64,000 nucleotides of DNA, taken from Aradus depressus (Eukaryota; Arthropoda; Insecta; Hemiptera; Aradidae). How positions within the stretch are numbered: position 1 is the first letter of the stretch; the number at the start of each line of letters is the position of its first letter. The stretch is taken from NCBI GenBank assembly GCA_963662175.1, contig OY759224.1, positions 22,825,489 through 22,889,488 on the forward strand, written 5' to 3'. Under the pieces are notes generated by a model. That model did no database searches. It worked only from the letters and a program-made list of their open reading frames with translations, and was not told the origin of the DNA. The translations under genes and the position numbers were made by a program. Positions 24,601-35,867 of this stretch are shown here, one piece after another.

Positions 24601-27600
24601 CTTTCCAAGTAAAGCATTTTTGTCATATTTGTTTTGGATTAACAAGAACATATACAGTCAAAATCACTGTTTTAGTGAGTCAGATGAGTCCTTTATTAGG
24701 AGTGTCTGCTTTCCATGTAAAGCATTTTTGTCATATTTGTTTTGGATTAACAAGAACATATACAGTCAAAATCACTGTTTTAGTGAGTCAGATGAGTCCT
24801 TTAATAGGAGTGTCTGCTTTCCATGTAAAGCATTTTTGTCATATTTGTTTTGGATTAACAAGAACATATACAGTCAAAATCACTGTTTTAGTGAGTCAGA
24901 TGAGTCCTTTAATAGGAGTGTCTGCTTTCCAAGTAAAGCATTTTTGTCATATTTGTTTTGGATTAACAAGAACATATACAGTCAAAATCACTGTTTTAGT
25001 GAGTCAGATGAGTCCTTTAGTAGGAGTGTCTGCTTTCCAAGTAAAGCATTTTTGTCATATTTGTTTTGGATTAACAAGAACATATACAGTCAAAATCACT
25101 GTTTTAGTGAGTCAGATGAGTCCTTTAGTAGGAGTGTCTGCTTTCCATGTAATGCATTTTTGTCGTATTTGTATTGGATTAACAAGAACATATACAGTCA
25201 AAATCACTGTTTTAGTGAGTCAGATGAGTCCTTTAGAAGGAGTGACTGCTTTCCAAGTAAAGCATTTTTGTCATATTTGTTTTGGATTAACAAGAACATA
25301 TACAGTCAAAATCACTGTTTTAGTGAGTCAGATGAGTCCTTTAGTAGGAGTGTCTGCTTTCCAAGTAAAGCATTTTTGTCATATTTGTTTTGGATTAACA
25401 AGAACATATACAGTCAAAATCACTGTTTTAGTGAGTCAGATGAGTCCTTTAGTAGGAGTGTCTGCTTTCCATGTAAAGCATTTTTGTCGTATTAGTATTG
25501 GATTAACAAGAACATATACAGTCAAAATCACTGTTTTAGTGAGTCAGATGAGTCCTTTAGTAGGAGTGTCTGCTTTCCATGTAAAGCATTTTTGTCGTAT
25601 TAGTATTGGATTAACAAGAACATATACAGTCAAAATCACTTTTTTAGTGAGTCAGATGAGTCCTTTAGTAGGAGTGTCTGCTTTCCATGTAAAGCATTTT
25701 TGTCGTATTAGTATTGGATTAACAAGAACATATACAGTCAAAATCACTGTTTTAGTGAGTCAGATGAGTCCTTTAGAAGGAGTGACTGCTTTCCAAGTAA
25801 AGCATTTTTGTCATATTTGTTTTGGATTAACAAGAACATATACATTCAAAATCACTGTTTTAGTGAGTCAGATGAGTCCTCTAGTAGGAGTGTCTGCTTT
25901 CCATGTAAAGCATTTTTGTCGTATTAGTATTGGATTAACAAGAACATATACAGTCAAAATCACTGTTTTAGTGAGTCAGATGAGTCCTTTAATAGGAGTG
26001 TCTGCTTTCCAAGTAAAGCATTTTTGTCATATTTGTTTTGGATTAACAAGAACATATACAGTCAAAATCACTGTTTTAGTGAGTCAGATGAGTCCTTTAG
26101 TAGGAGTGTCTGCTTTCCATGTAAAGCATTTTTGCCGTATTAGTATTGGATTAACAAGAACATATACAGTCAAAATCACTGTTTTAGTGAGTCAGATGAG
26201 TCCTTTAATAGGAGTGTCTGCTTTCCAAGTAAAGCATTTTTGTCATATTTGTTTTGGATTAACAAGAACATATACAGTCAAAATCACTGTTTTAGTGAGT
26301 CAGATGAGTCCTTTAGTAGGAGTGTCTGCTTTCCATGTAAAGCATTTTTGTCGTATTAGTATTGGATTAACAAGAACATATACAGTCAAAATCACTTTTT
26401 TAGTGAGTCAGATGAGTCCTTTAGTAGGAGTGTCTGCTTTCCATGTAAAGCATTTTTGTCGTATTAGTATTGGATTACAAGAACATATACAGTTAAAATC
26501 ACTGTTTTAGTGAGTCAGATGAGTCCTTTATTAGGAGTGTCTGCTTTCCATGTAAAGCATTTTTGTCATATTTGTTTTGGATTAACAAGAACATATACAG
26601 TCAAAATCACTGTTTTAGTGAGTCAGATGAGTCCTTTAATAGGAGTGTCTGCTTTCCATGTAAAGCATTTTTGTCATATTTGTTTTGGATTAACAAGAAC
26701 ATATACAGTCAAAATCACTGTTTTAGTGAGTCAGATGAGTCCTTTAGAAGGAGTGACTGCTTTCCAAGTAAAGCATTTTTGTCATATTTGTTTTGGATTA
26801 ACAAGAACATATACATTCAAAATCACTGTTTTAGTGAGTCAGATGAGTCCTCTAGTAGGAGTGTCTGCTTTCCATGTAAAGCATTTTTGTCGTATTAGTA
26901 TTGGATTAACAAGAACATATACAGTCAAAATCACTGTTTTAGTGAGTCAGATGAGTCCTTTAATAGAAGTGTCTGCTTTCCATGTAAAGCATTTTTGTCA
27001 TATTTGTTTTGGATTAACAAGAACATATACAGTCAAAATCACTGTTTTAGTGAGTCAGATGAGTCCTTTAGAAGGAGTGACTGCTTTCCAAGTAAAGCAT
27101 TTTTGTCATATTTGTTTTGGATTAACAAGAACATATACAGTCAAAATCACTGTTTTAGTGAGTCAGATGAGTCCTTTAGTAGGAGTGTCTGCTTTCCAAG
27201 TAAAGCATTTTTGTCATATTTGTTTTGGATTAACAAGAACATATACAGTCAAAATCACTGTTTTAGTGAGTCAGATGAGTCCTTTAGTAGGAGTGTCTGC
27301 TTTCCATGTAAAGCATTTTTGTCGTATTAGTATTGGATTAACAAGAACATATACAGTCAAAATCACTTTTTTAGTGAGTCAGATGAGTCCTTTAGTAGGA
27401 GTGTCTGCTTTCCATGTAAAGCATTTTTGTCGTATTAGTATTGGATTAACAAGAACATATACAGTCAAAATCACTGTTTTAGTGAGTCAGATGAGTCCTC
27501 TAGTAGGAGTGTCTGCTTTCCATGTAAAGCATTTTTGTCGTATTAGTATTGGATTAACAAGAACATATACAGTCAAAATCACTGTTTTAGTGAGTCAGAT

Positions 27601-28083
27601 GAGTCCTTTAATAGGAGTGTCTGCTTTCCAAGTAAAGCATTTTTATCGTATTTGTTTTGGATTAACAAGAACATATACAGTCAAAATCACTGTTTTAGTG
27701 AGTCAGATGAGTCCTTTAATAGGAGTGTCTGCTTTCCATGTAAAGCATTTTTGTCGTATTAGTATTGGATTAACAAGAACATATACAGTCAAAATCACTT
27801 TTTTAGTTAGTCAGATGAGTCCTTTAGTAGGAGTGTCTGCTTTCCATGTAAAGCATTTTTGTCGTATTAGTATTGGATTAACAAGAACATATACAGTCAA
27901 AATCACTGTTTCAGTGAGTCAGATGAGTCCTTTAGTAGGAGTGTCTGCTTTCCATGTAAAGCATTTTTGTCGTATTTGTATTGGATTAACAAGAACATAT
28001 ACAGTCAAAATCACTGTTTTAGTGAGTCAGATGAGTCCTTTAGTAGGAATATCTGTTTTCCATGTGAAGCATTTTTATGGTGC
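21636..28083. repeat. Satellite sat3 array, 108-bp unit (about 60 copies)
   Basis: Head-to-tail units of exactly 108 bp (36 codons) containing aaaatcactgttttagtgag, tcagatgagtcctttag and attaacaagaacatatac. Two main subtypes differ at tcgtattagtattgg and tcatatttgttttgg. Blocks of subtypes recur at 1944-2052 bp (for example the aaggagtgactg marker at 23293 and 25237), so higher-order duplication is present. Because 108 is a multiple of three and one frame of the unit lacks stops, a long open frame (21615-26510, then 26510-28096 after a one-base deletion near 26476) runs through the array. I treat it as a by-product: it lies inside an intron and the unit variants change amino acids freely. Confidence 0.95.
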
Positions 28084-28464
28084 GGATAATTTGTGATATT
28101 CCTTGATATTCAAAATATTATGCATATTAATTAAACAATTTTATAACATATTAAAAGTTTAAACAACAAAACCTTGCCATTCTAAAGCGACAAATCTTCC
28201 AGCAACTCTGGGAAGTGAAAAAACATCGAGCATGCCGTCCTTCGGATGGGATGTTAAGCAATGAGCCTGTACGATGTCAGGTACTCCGGGATAGGCAACT
28301 AGTAACTGAAACTATAAACATTTTATTTTCTTTAATATTCTTAGTATTTAAATGTTTCTAAACTGTATTGTTATCCTGTTTTTATATTCAAAACAGGTCA
28401 AATACCTTTTATTTTTTATTTGTGTTAAAACATTCATTACTAAACCTATTTTTATATATTTCAG
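28084..28464 (+). other. Tail of intron after exon 4b, with SINE fragment
   Basis: AT-rich sequence with a head-truncated SINE body at 28225-28312 (gccgtccttcggatgggatg, gcctgtacgatgtcaggtac), the same family as 12130-12345. No counterparts of exons 5a and 6a are visible here. That suggests they were lost or replaced when sat3 expanded, or never existed in module 2. Confidence 0.6.
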
Positions 28465-28687
28465 GTTGAACCTCCAGGATACATAATTCCGACATTGTTC
28501 CTTTATAAAATGTATTCAATACAACATGAAATAGAAATATATATGAAGTATTTTTTTTACATCCCAAGTCTGTAGAAATGTAGTTTAATCTATTATTCAC
28601 TGAAGCCATGAATACAATTTCTTGATTACATTCTTACTAGATTTATCTCGGTCACAAACAGGCTACGTGTTCATTCAGTAAAAATTC

Positions 28688-28690
<3 letters not shown>
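28465..28690 (+). CDS. Candidate terminal exon: Gly-stop plus 3' untranslated region
   Basis: A good acceptor (cctatttttatatatttcag) ends at 28464. With the phase-1 end of exon 4b the first codon is GGT followed directly by TGA (28467-28469), giving a protein ending in Lys-Asp-Gly. No convincing donor follows, only weak aataca-type poly(A) signals, and the A run at 28688-28716 lies just downstream. The alternative is that frame 0 is open for about 35 codons, which would need a different upstream exon phase. The call rests on splice signal and phase only. Confidence 0.3.

Positions 28691-28716
<26 letters not shown>
28688..28716. repeat. Poly(A) run, 29 bp
   Basis: Uninterrupted A run. It could be the tail of an old retroposed sequence, but no matching upstream element was identified, so only the run itself is reported. 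Confidence 0.8.
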
Positions 28717-28718
<2 letters not shown>

Positions 28719-28724
28719 CTGGCG

Positions 28725-29100
28725 AAAAATCAATATCGAACTTAACAGCGATTGTATAACTTTCCGAGATTATATCAGGTTAGTTACTTGATGGGTCAAA
28801 AAATCAATATCGAACTTAATAGCGATTGTATAACTTTCCGAGATTATATCAGGTTAGTTCCTTGATGGGTCAAAAAATCAATATCGAACTTAAGAGCGAT
28901 TGTATAACTTTCCGAGATTATATCAGGTTAGTTCCTTGATGGGTCAAAAAATCAATATCCAGTTTTCATCCGAATTTCATGTTTTTCGAATTTCCATTTA
29001 AAAAGAAAAGTAGTCGGTGAATCATCCTCCATGTACTTCCCCAGAACGAATTAATCAATTAACTTTTTGCTCCTTCTCTAAAACCAGTCGACTGTTTGCG
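28725..29100. repeat. 74-bp minisatellite (3 units) and left flank of sat4 locus, copy 1
   Basis: Three units of about 74 bp (atcaatatcgaacttaa, gcgattgtataactttcc, gatgggtcaaaaa) are followed by a unique flank with cagttttcatccgaatttca and gaattaatcaattaac. The same order, with two units, precedes the large sat4 array at 46811-47071. The two loci are therefore segmental copies. Confidence 0.85.
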
Positions 29101-29423
29101 CTAATATTCAACATGACTGAAATAAGGGCTAGGTAGTATTGGGGTTTATGAGTTGAGCCCTCCCCTAATATTCAACATGACTGAAATAAGGGCTAGGTAG
29201 TATTGGGGTTTATGAGTTGAGCCCTCCCCTAATATTCAACATGACCTCAATAAGGGCTAGGTAGTATTGGGGTTTATGAGTTGAGCCCTCCTTTAATATT
29301 CAACATGACTGAAATAAGGGCTGGGTAGTATTGGGGTTTATGAGTTGAGCCCTCCCCTAATATTCAACATGACTGAAATAAGGGCTAGGTAGTATTGGGG
29401 TTTATGAGTTGAGCCCTCCTCTA
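29101..29423. repeat. Satellite sat4, short copy (5 units of 64 bp)
   Basis: Five 64-bp units carrying ctaatattcaacatgactg, aataagggctaggtagtatt and gggtttatgagttgagccc. Both flanks match those of the roughly 85-unit array at 47072-52516, so this is the unexpanded copy of the same locus. Confidence 0.95.
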
Positions 29424-29979
29424 ATTTCTCCTTCCTCTTTAACTGATTTGGCTGAAAATCCATGGTTGTTGTCCTTATGGTGTCATCTTATTGGACACAC
29501 TTTAACATAACATTTTGTGTCGATACATTAATTTTATCGGCAATTATTAGAGCTTTTATGTTAAGCCTCCCCCCTTTTATTTGGTCTATTTGTCTGAAAC
29601 ATATTAAGTCGTTAGTGGGTTTTGAATTCATATATAAAAATTAGCATCGATATATTCTGTCGTGAGTTATTGTTTTCACAGACACATAGACAGACAGACT
29701 TTTTTTTCATACTTGAAATCTAGAGGTCGGAAAATATGAAATTGTGTTGAAAACTTTTTTTAAAATTTTTTGACCGATAATATAACTTCCTCTATACTTC
29801 GTATATCTGGGGAAGTAAAAAGAACTTCAACCTGTTTGTGGAGACGATAACTTTTGACAGATTTATGTAATCGTCTGAAAGGTTTTATGTCTTTTTTTGA
29901 CTTGATGCCTTTCACAATAAATTTAAAAAAATGAATAAAATTTTGAATAATAAAAAAAAATGTTAAGTTAATTAAATCT
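29424..29979. repeat. Right flank of sat4 locus and interspersed repeat
   Basis: 29427-29548 matches 52519-52640 (aaaatccatggttgttgtcc, cattttgtgtcgatacatta). Bases up to 29820 continue an interspersed family (ttggtctatttgtctga, cttcgtatatctggggaag) seen in the opposite sense at 60940-61260 and at one end of sat2. 29821-29979 is AT-rich with no recognisable feature up to the left LTR. Confidence 0.7.
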
Positions 29980-31343
29980 ATAATTTCAAAAATAAAATAA
30001 TCTACCATATGGTTGAGTGAAGCTCTTAAAAAAATGAAAAACATATGTTATAAATAACTCTGTAAAATTTTCAAACTACGTTACTCGCACCAATCCAAAA
30101 ATCCAAAAGTCTCCCGGTGTGATTCTGAAAATTAAGATTATTAAATATTATGTCCCGATAACGATTGGCGCTTATCTCAAAGGTGTTGATTCGCAAGGCC
30201 TATGAGTTTCGAGATTTGAATTTCATTGAGAGAGATATGGGGAGTTAAGAGAAAATTAAAACATATTTACAAACAATATAACTTTAATAAAACTATTATG
30301 AATTTTGAAATTAAAAATGGCCATCTTAGAAATTATATGTACAAAAAAATGGATCCTACCTTGGTGACGTCACCTGGAACATAAAATTCTAATTAATTCT
30401 ATTTTACAAAAGAAATCGGAGTCCAGGCTCTCTCCACCTCATCTCAACTCTTCATTAGTCACTTCCCACTCACTTCCACCATTCCACTCACTACTTTGTC
30501 ATTTATTTTTACACAGAAACAGGGACCAGTCCTTCACAGATTTTGCCTCTATCAGAACCCAGCGTAGACTGACTAAACTGCCTCCGCACGGAATTATGGG
30601 TAGCAAATTCGAGTTTCTTTTTTCTGTTGTCTCTTGTTTTACTTCTAAATATTAATATTTTTTGGTGTTTTCTCTCCTTTCTTCCGTTTCTTCTCTTTTC
30701 TAAATTGTCATCTTAATTTTCTGTAACTTTTGTTTTTAATTTTGGCTTCTTCATTTCTCGAAAACAGTGTTTAAAGTTTGTGGTATACACTTTCGGATCA
30801 CTTGTATTATTTCAGATGGGATCCGGCCTAGTTGATTCGATGTATTTTAGAACTGACCGTTTCTTCAAAATTTACTACTGGCTTTTCTTTCTGATGTGGG
30901 CAGTTTTTCTCTTCTTTTTCTTCTTTAATCTTTTCTTAATAATTAACTGTCTTTTCCTAAAAATTTTCACAACCTTCTACCTACTCGTTTTTTAATTATT
31001 GACCTTTTCTTAATTTTGCTTATAATTTCCTGAAATTTCTTCTTTTAGCTGTTTCATTTTGTTTCTGGGTGCTAAATTAATCCCTTCTGAAAATTATGTT
31101 TCCTTTTGAAGTCGGTGGATCTTGTAATTATTATTTAAAATGTTTGTTGATAACTGTAAGGTTAGGCCTAAAGCTACCTTTTCTTTACTTTTACTGTATT
31201 TTATTTCTTTTTAAACTTGTTTTGTTCTTCATCCTTAGGTTTCTTTCTTCTTTATTTTCTTTGTCCTTTTCTAAATTGGTTTAATATAAATGTATCGTTG
31301 CTTATAAATCCGTTGCCTTGGCAACGGGCTTGTTTATATTACA
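29980..31343 (-). repeat. Left LTR-like direct repeat (3' LTR of minus-strand element), 1364 bp
   Basis: Matches 41451-42814 at a constant offset of 11471 bp with only about five differences noticed (for example ccttctacctactcg against ccttctaccgactcg). On the minus strand it begins TGTAATATAAAC; the far end reads GAAATTAT, so the canonical CA is missing. A purine-rich stretch lies immediately before it in the element's sense. Near-identity of the two copies means a recent insertion. It contains the palindrome ccgttgcc-tt-ggcaacgg at 31311-31328. Confidence 0.85.
31311..31328. promoter_or_regulatory. RFX/X-box-like palindrome in LTR (repeated at 42781-42798)
   Basis: CCGTTGCCTTGGCAACGG has 8-bp arms around TT. 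The core GTTGCCTTGGCAAC differs by one base from GTTGCCATGGCAAC, a classical RFX-type X-box. It lies about 15 bp inside the 5' terminus of each LTR in the element's sense. Binding is inference. Confidence 0.4.
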
Positions 31344-31366
31344 TTGCCTTCTTCCACTTTTTAGAG
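31344..31366 (-). other. Polypurine tract next to 3' LTR
   Basis: On the minus strand AAAAAGTGGAAGAAGGCAA abuts the TGTAAT start of the left LTR. This is the expected place of the plus-strand primer in an LTR retrotransposon, and it fixes the element's orientation as minus, independently of the gag frame. Confidence 0.65.
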
Positions 31367-33956
31367 CAAAAATTGTGTCTCTGGAAACACGGTTCTTGTT
31401 CGACAGGTCCCTTCTTCATGAGTCTGCTCTTAGTCCTTCTCCGTTTGGTCGTCGTGAACCGGCACTTTCGGGTGTCTCTATCACTCACAACAACCCCAAA
31501 AAAAAAATTCATCTCGCACTTGTCACTTCATTTTTTCACCATTCACCGTCATTCAAAACAAAAAAATTTTTACATTCACAAAAAAAAATATCCTTACAAC
31601 TAATTATACTGTGCTCAGTCCTTTACAATTCGGACGAGCGGTAGACAACTCAAATTGTCTTTTAATTTTCATATATAAAAAAAATATTGAACATATTATT
31701 ATCTAAATGCAAACTTTACTGTAATTAATATCCTTTGGACATATGTCCCAAAACAAACCAAATTTATATTTAATTATAATATTGCCGCTTCACCACTTAA
31801 TATCTTTTCTTACTTTCCATCTTTCTTTCTATCTTAACCTCAAAAAAAAAATGTATATTCTACTTCAAATCATAAATAAAAAAATAATAATTGGGTTGCT
31901 TTTCTAAAATCAGTTCCTCATTCCTCATCATCATTTTCTAAATATTTCTTCACATATCTTTGGTTCAATTAAAATTCAACTTCCTATGTCAACTTCTCAA
32001 GTTACAAAATTCCCCCCTACAAAGTATAAATATTCCTTATCCCATTATTTCGACGTTACCTAGGCCTTCGCCCATTCCCTAACTCCTCCTATAGCTCAAA
32101 AACAAAAACTTCAACTTCTTAATCTCAAAAAAAAAAATCCCTAATAACTTCTTATATCATCGTAGATTATAATTCTCATATATCGTCGCAGAAAATGTGG
32201 ATCCTCCCTTCCTTGGGTAGGCTATCTCACAAAAAAATATAAATATCTAGCTATCTATTCTCTAATAGCTCTAACTTCCAAATAACTTCCTCAATATCTA
32301 AGTTTTCAGTAACGTCTTGTAAGTCTCAAAGAAAAAATTATCCCCATGTATTCTAATTATTTTTATTATTAATTATATTACATCCCCTTTTCTTAAACAA
32401 AACATATCTAGATGAAACTATTTATAAAATTCTTAATTCTTCCCGCGAATAATCCTATCCCTTCACTCTCTTTACCCAAAAAAAAAAAAAAAAACTAAAA
32501 AATACTTGCCAGCAAATCTACTAATCTTCCACTTCCTACGGTCTTACATATATGTATAATAAAGATAAATGTACTGATGTAAGAAACCAACTTATGGGTC
32601 AATGCAAATGCAAAAATACTAGTGATAGGTATGTTAGAAATGGCTGCACAAATCCGCTTATGGAAAAATGCAAAAATAATAAAGGTATGTGTGTTAGAAA
32701 GGCTGCACAAATCCACTTATGGGAAAATGCAAAATAATGGTGGTATGTGTGTTAGAACTGGACTGCACAAATCCGCTTATGGGAAAATGCAAAAAATAAA
32801 TATATGTTAGAAAAGACTGCACAACATAAAAATATATATATATATATTGTCTCCCCCCTTATTTCGCGATCATTCACTCTCAATTTCTTTCATACCAGCA
32901 TTCATTCCTCTAATACTAAATTAACACATCTACACTATATACAAATAAAATCATAAAAAAATGCAAAATAATACAAAATCCCCTCCTGTGTATTGTGTAA
33001 GTTGAGTAATGTAAAATGATTTCGTTTCTTAATGTTGTGTTGTCCGTACGGTGTAACATAAATGTATCAAATAGATAAATCATTTCATAAATCCCCGTAA
33101 TAATGTATGTTTTATGTGTATTAGCTTTGTCTAAATGTTTCTGAGATGGCTAGGTTCGATTCCCATAGGATCAGCTAAAAATCCTTCTCTGGCCCCCAGT
33201 TGGACCGTTCCTTCCAGATACTGACCCCCAATGCCAAAAAGAGGAGGCAATCTGCACTCTCTCTCTCCGACACCAAGCGACAACTCCGTCGGGAACCAGT
33301 CCTGTGACTCGACATACAGGAAGCGCGTCAAGCTTCGGAGAGACCGGGCTAGTTCCCTGTCTACTCAGTCTGTCAGGCTGAGCAAAGTGCAGACGCCAAA
33401 TACTGCAAGAGACCTAATTGTCTCCGCTTGCTTATTTGCAGGGGATCAATTAGTCTCCGCTTGCTTATTGCTACAAAAAAAAAACTAATCTACTTCATTT
33501 ATTCCTACTTCTTTCATTCTCGGTTAATTACTAATAATCTCAAATCAAAAAAAATCTTATCTATATTAACTATGGATCCTTTAGATGGATCCGGTTTAGA
33601 ATTTCTAAACTGGGTTGTCTACTTCATGTTCCCGTTCGATCTAACTATCGATCCTGCTTGATCGATTCAAACGAATGAACGAACTAACGTTCATCACAAC
33701 AATAGAATACACGTAAACATAACAATTAGGCAATTTACAAAGCAACAACACTTCCCAGATATCTCAACACCTTCAATATCAACACAACCATTACAATAAA
33801 CAACAAAAGTAATTATAACTAATAATAAATTTCATTCATCTCTATATATATTCATTTATTCTTTTCATTTATCCTCAGTTTTGTCAGTGTTTGTCTATAG
33901 TTTGTCTGTCTGTGATTGTCAATAACTCATTCGAGTTTCAAAATTGGTTACTTACT
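31367..33956 (-). other. Internal 3' region of the LTR-type element, no pol gene
   Basis: This is the stretch between the gag-like frame and the 3' LTR, where protease, reverse transcriptase and integrase would be expected. I find none: no catalytic motif and no long frame on either strand. 31650-32560 is C+T-rich and A-rich low-complexity DNA. 32570-32830 is a minisatellite. 33150-33480 is less AT-rich and holds a 30-bp direct repeat (gtctccgcttgcttatt). The element looks gag-only and so dependent on other elements, or internally deleted. Confidence 0.6.
32570..32830. repeat. Minisatellite of about 70 bp (4 units)
   Basis: Four diverged units with ctgcacaaatccgcttatgg, gaaaaatgcaaaaa and ggtatgtgtgttagaa. 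It lies inside the LTR-type element and makes a few short chance frames on both strands. Confidence 0.8.
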
Positions 33957-35340
33957 TTAAGTTCGGCTGATACAATTATCATTGCAGAGCCTTAGGGGAG
34001 CCCCTGCTTTTTTCTTAATGCCGCGCCTTATAATGTCTTCAAATATCTTCCCCCCCACACTAAATAAAATTTTGCGTAGTCTGTCTGTCAGTTCTGCGTC
34101 ATTTTTTTCATTTCCCCTTATTTTAAAAGTTATCTGTTCGGTTTGTCTGTATTTTGCCCTAAAAATTTTTTCGAACCTGTCAGCTGTCCTATATAATATT
34201 TCTGTTAAGTCCACTCTTCATCCATACAGCAAAACATCCACACTCTTATATTTTCTTACTTCTGCATTAATTTGCTCTAAATGATTATTCATTGTGATTT
34301 CTCCTTTGGAAAGAAATTTTCTGACCAATATTTTCCTACCTTGAAACTTATTTTTCACTACTAAATATGTACCTTTATTTTCTAAACTATTTCTATAACT
34401 AACTTCCGAAACTATTTTGACTTCCTCTACTAAAATGTCTAAGTTTGTTCCCTTTTCTATTTCTACAGTTTGAACCTTTCCCATTCTCTTACTGATTTCT
34501 TCCTTTAATTTTGACATGTCCCCTTCTATTTGACTAATTCTTTCTGAATTGGTTTCTATTTTGCTCCCTAATTCTACAACTCCCTTGAATCCTTCCTCCT
34601 GAATCCCTTCTACCCAGCTAATCCTTTCAGAAAGTTCAGCTGTTTGGACGCTGTTGTCCTCCCTAATTCCTGACAACCTTAACTCGAAATTTTGACAGCG
34701 TTCCTCCCATTCCTCTTCCGCGGTATCTATTTTACCGATAACCTTCTTCATCCGACCTTCTATTTCTTCTTTTAAATTGCTTATTTTTTGATTAAATTCC
34801 CCCTTTAAACTTTCTGCTACCTGATCAACTTTGTCTTCTAACTCTTGATTTTTTATTTCTAAACTCCCTATTTGATCCTTCAAGCTGTCCACCTGCTTAT
34901 CTAATCTCACCTCTAAATCTTTAATGTCACCCCTTAAGTTTGTCTCTAATTTTCCTAATTTGTTCCCCATTTCCCTATTAAGATTCCCCATATCCCTATT
35001 AAGATTTGTCTCTAAATTTGTCATGTTTGTTTTCTGTTCGTCAATCTTACTACTTAAATTTGTCTCTAAATTTTTTATGCTTCTCATCATAAGTTCCATG
35101 AATTGGTCCATTTTATCTGGTTTCTCCTCTACTTTCTCCTTCTTTTCTACCTCGGTCTCTTTACTAACAACATCAATCTCCTGTACCTCCTCACTAGTAC
35201 CCTCTTTGGTCTCCATAGCAACGGGTATTTCCCTATCTGTCTCTTCCAAAATTTCTACTTCGGACCCTTCGTCCGAACTAAATTCCTCCCCCTTGTTCTC
35301 TTCCTCTAATCTTTTTTGCTTCCCCTCTCGTCAATGGCAT
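33957..35340 (-). pseudogene. Broken gag-like coiled-coil gene of the LTR-type element
   Basis: Reads from an ATG at 35340 (MPLTRGEA start) but needs a frame change about 13 codons in, where an A run is one base longer than in the related copy at 63001. The main part (35249-34218) is 343 residues. It has an acidic N-terminus, then a long coiled coil rich in LETNL, RGDIKDLEVRLDKQ and LKDQIGSLE heptads, then a basic segment. A TGA at 34220-34218 interrupts the frame; the same frame continues to 33957 with DLTEILYRTADRFEKIF. No zinc knuckle is seen. It shares its start and coiled coil with the open frame at 63001-64000. It is probably the structural protein of the element, now broken at two points. 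Confidence 0.7.
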
Positions 35341-35649
35341 AATTAAATATTAATACAAAAACAAAATTAAATTTATATAAATATCGCAACCAACGCAATT
35401 GTGTTCAATATTGTTATATATATATTGAAAAAATTTCATACAATATTCCCCACTCTCTCAACGAAACTCATATCTCCCCATGGCCTTATTCTTCCTGATT
35501 TTAAATAAATGCATCTTTTAGGCATATTTACTCTTTATTAAAAAAATGTTTCGGTGACTCTATGCGAGTTATTTATTGATCAAAGAATGCAAAATAAAAA
35601 AAAACAAGAAATTATCCTCACAAGGAGATGCCATAATGCTAGGTTTTAA
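35341..35649 (-). other. Leader region of the LTR-type element
   Basis: AT-rich sequence between the gag-like start and the point where the non-LTR element inserted; it resumes at 41378-41450. No frame. Confidence 0.55.
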
Positions 35650-35658
35650 GTTTGTTTG
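35650..35658. repeat. Target-site duplication of nested non-LTR element (left)
   Basis: gtttgtttg here is repeated at 41369-41377 directly after the A tail; two preceding A bases may add to it. A variable duplication of about this length is usual for target-primed insertion. Confidence 0.75.
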
Positions 35659-35867
35659 TTCTATTAATTGTAAAAGTTTATTATTTATTATTTATTTTGG
35701 AGTATCTTTACAAAATTATTAAGTTCTTATTGATTTCTTTCGTTTCTCACTGTTTACCTGAGTGGTGGTCTTCCCCTTGATGCTTGTGGACGTGTTGTGG
35801 CTCTCCTGACAATTAAGATAAGAGTTTCCTGTTTTTATTTAACTTCAAGTAGGCTAGTTTTCTAGCC

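Noticed and set aside
21615..26510. A 1631-codon open frame as a giant repeat protein gene
   Set aside because: The 108-bp satellite unit is a multiple of three and stop-free in one frame, so homogenisation alone gives this. It lies in an intron, other frames are also long, and subtype changes are not biased towards silent sites by eye.
30780..31644. Short Phe-rich plus-strand frames inside the LTR
   Set aside because: They lie in pyrimidine-rich LTR sequence, run opposite to the element, and are duplicated in both LTRs without any domain.
33153..33163. tRNA gene suggested by ggttcgattcc
   Set aside because: Exact B box but no A box, no acceptor stem and no cloverleaf upstream. At most a scrap of a tRNA-like sequence inside the LTR-type element.
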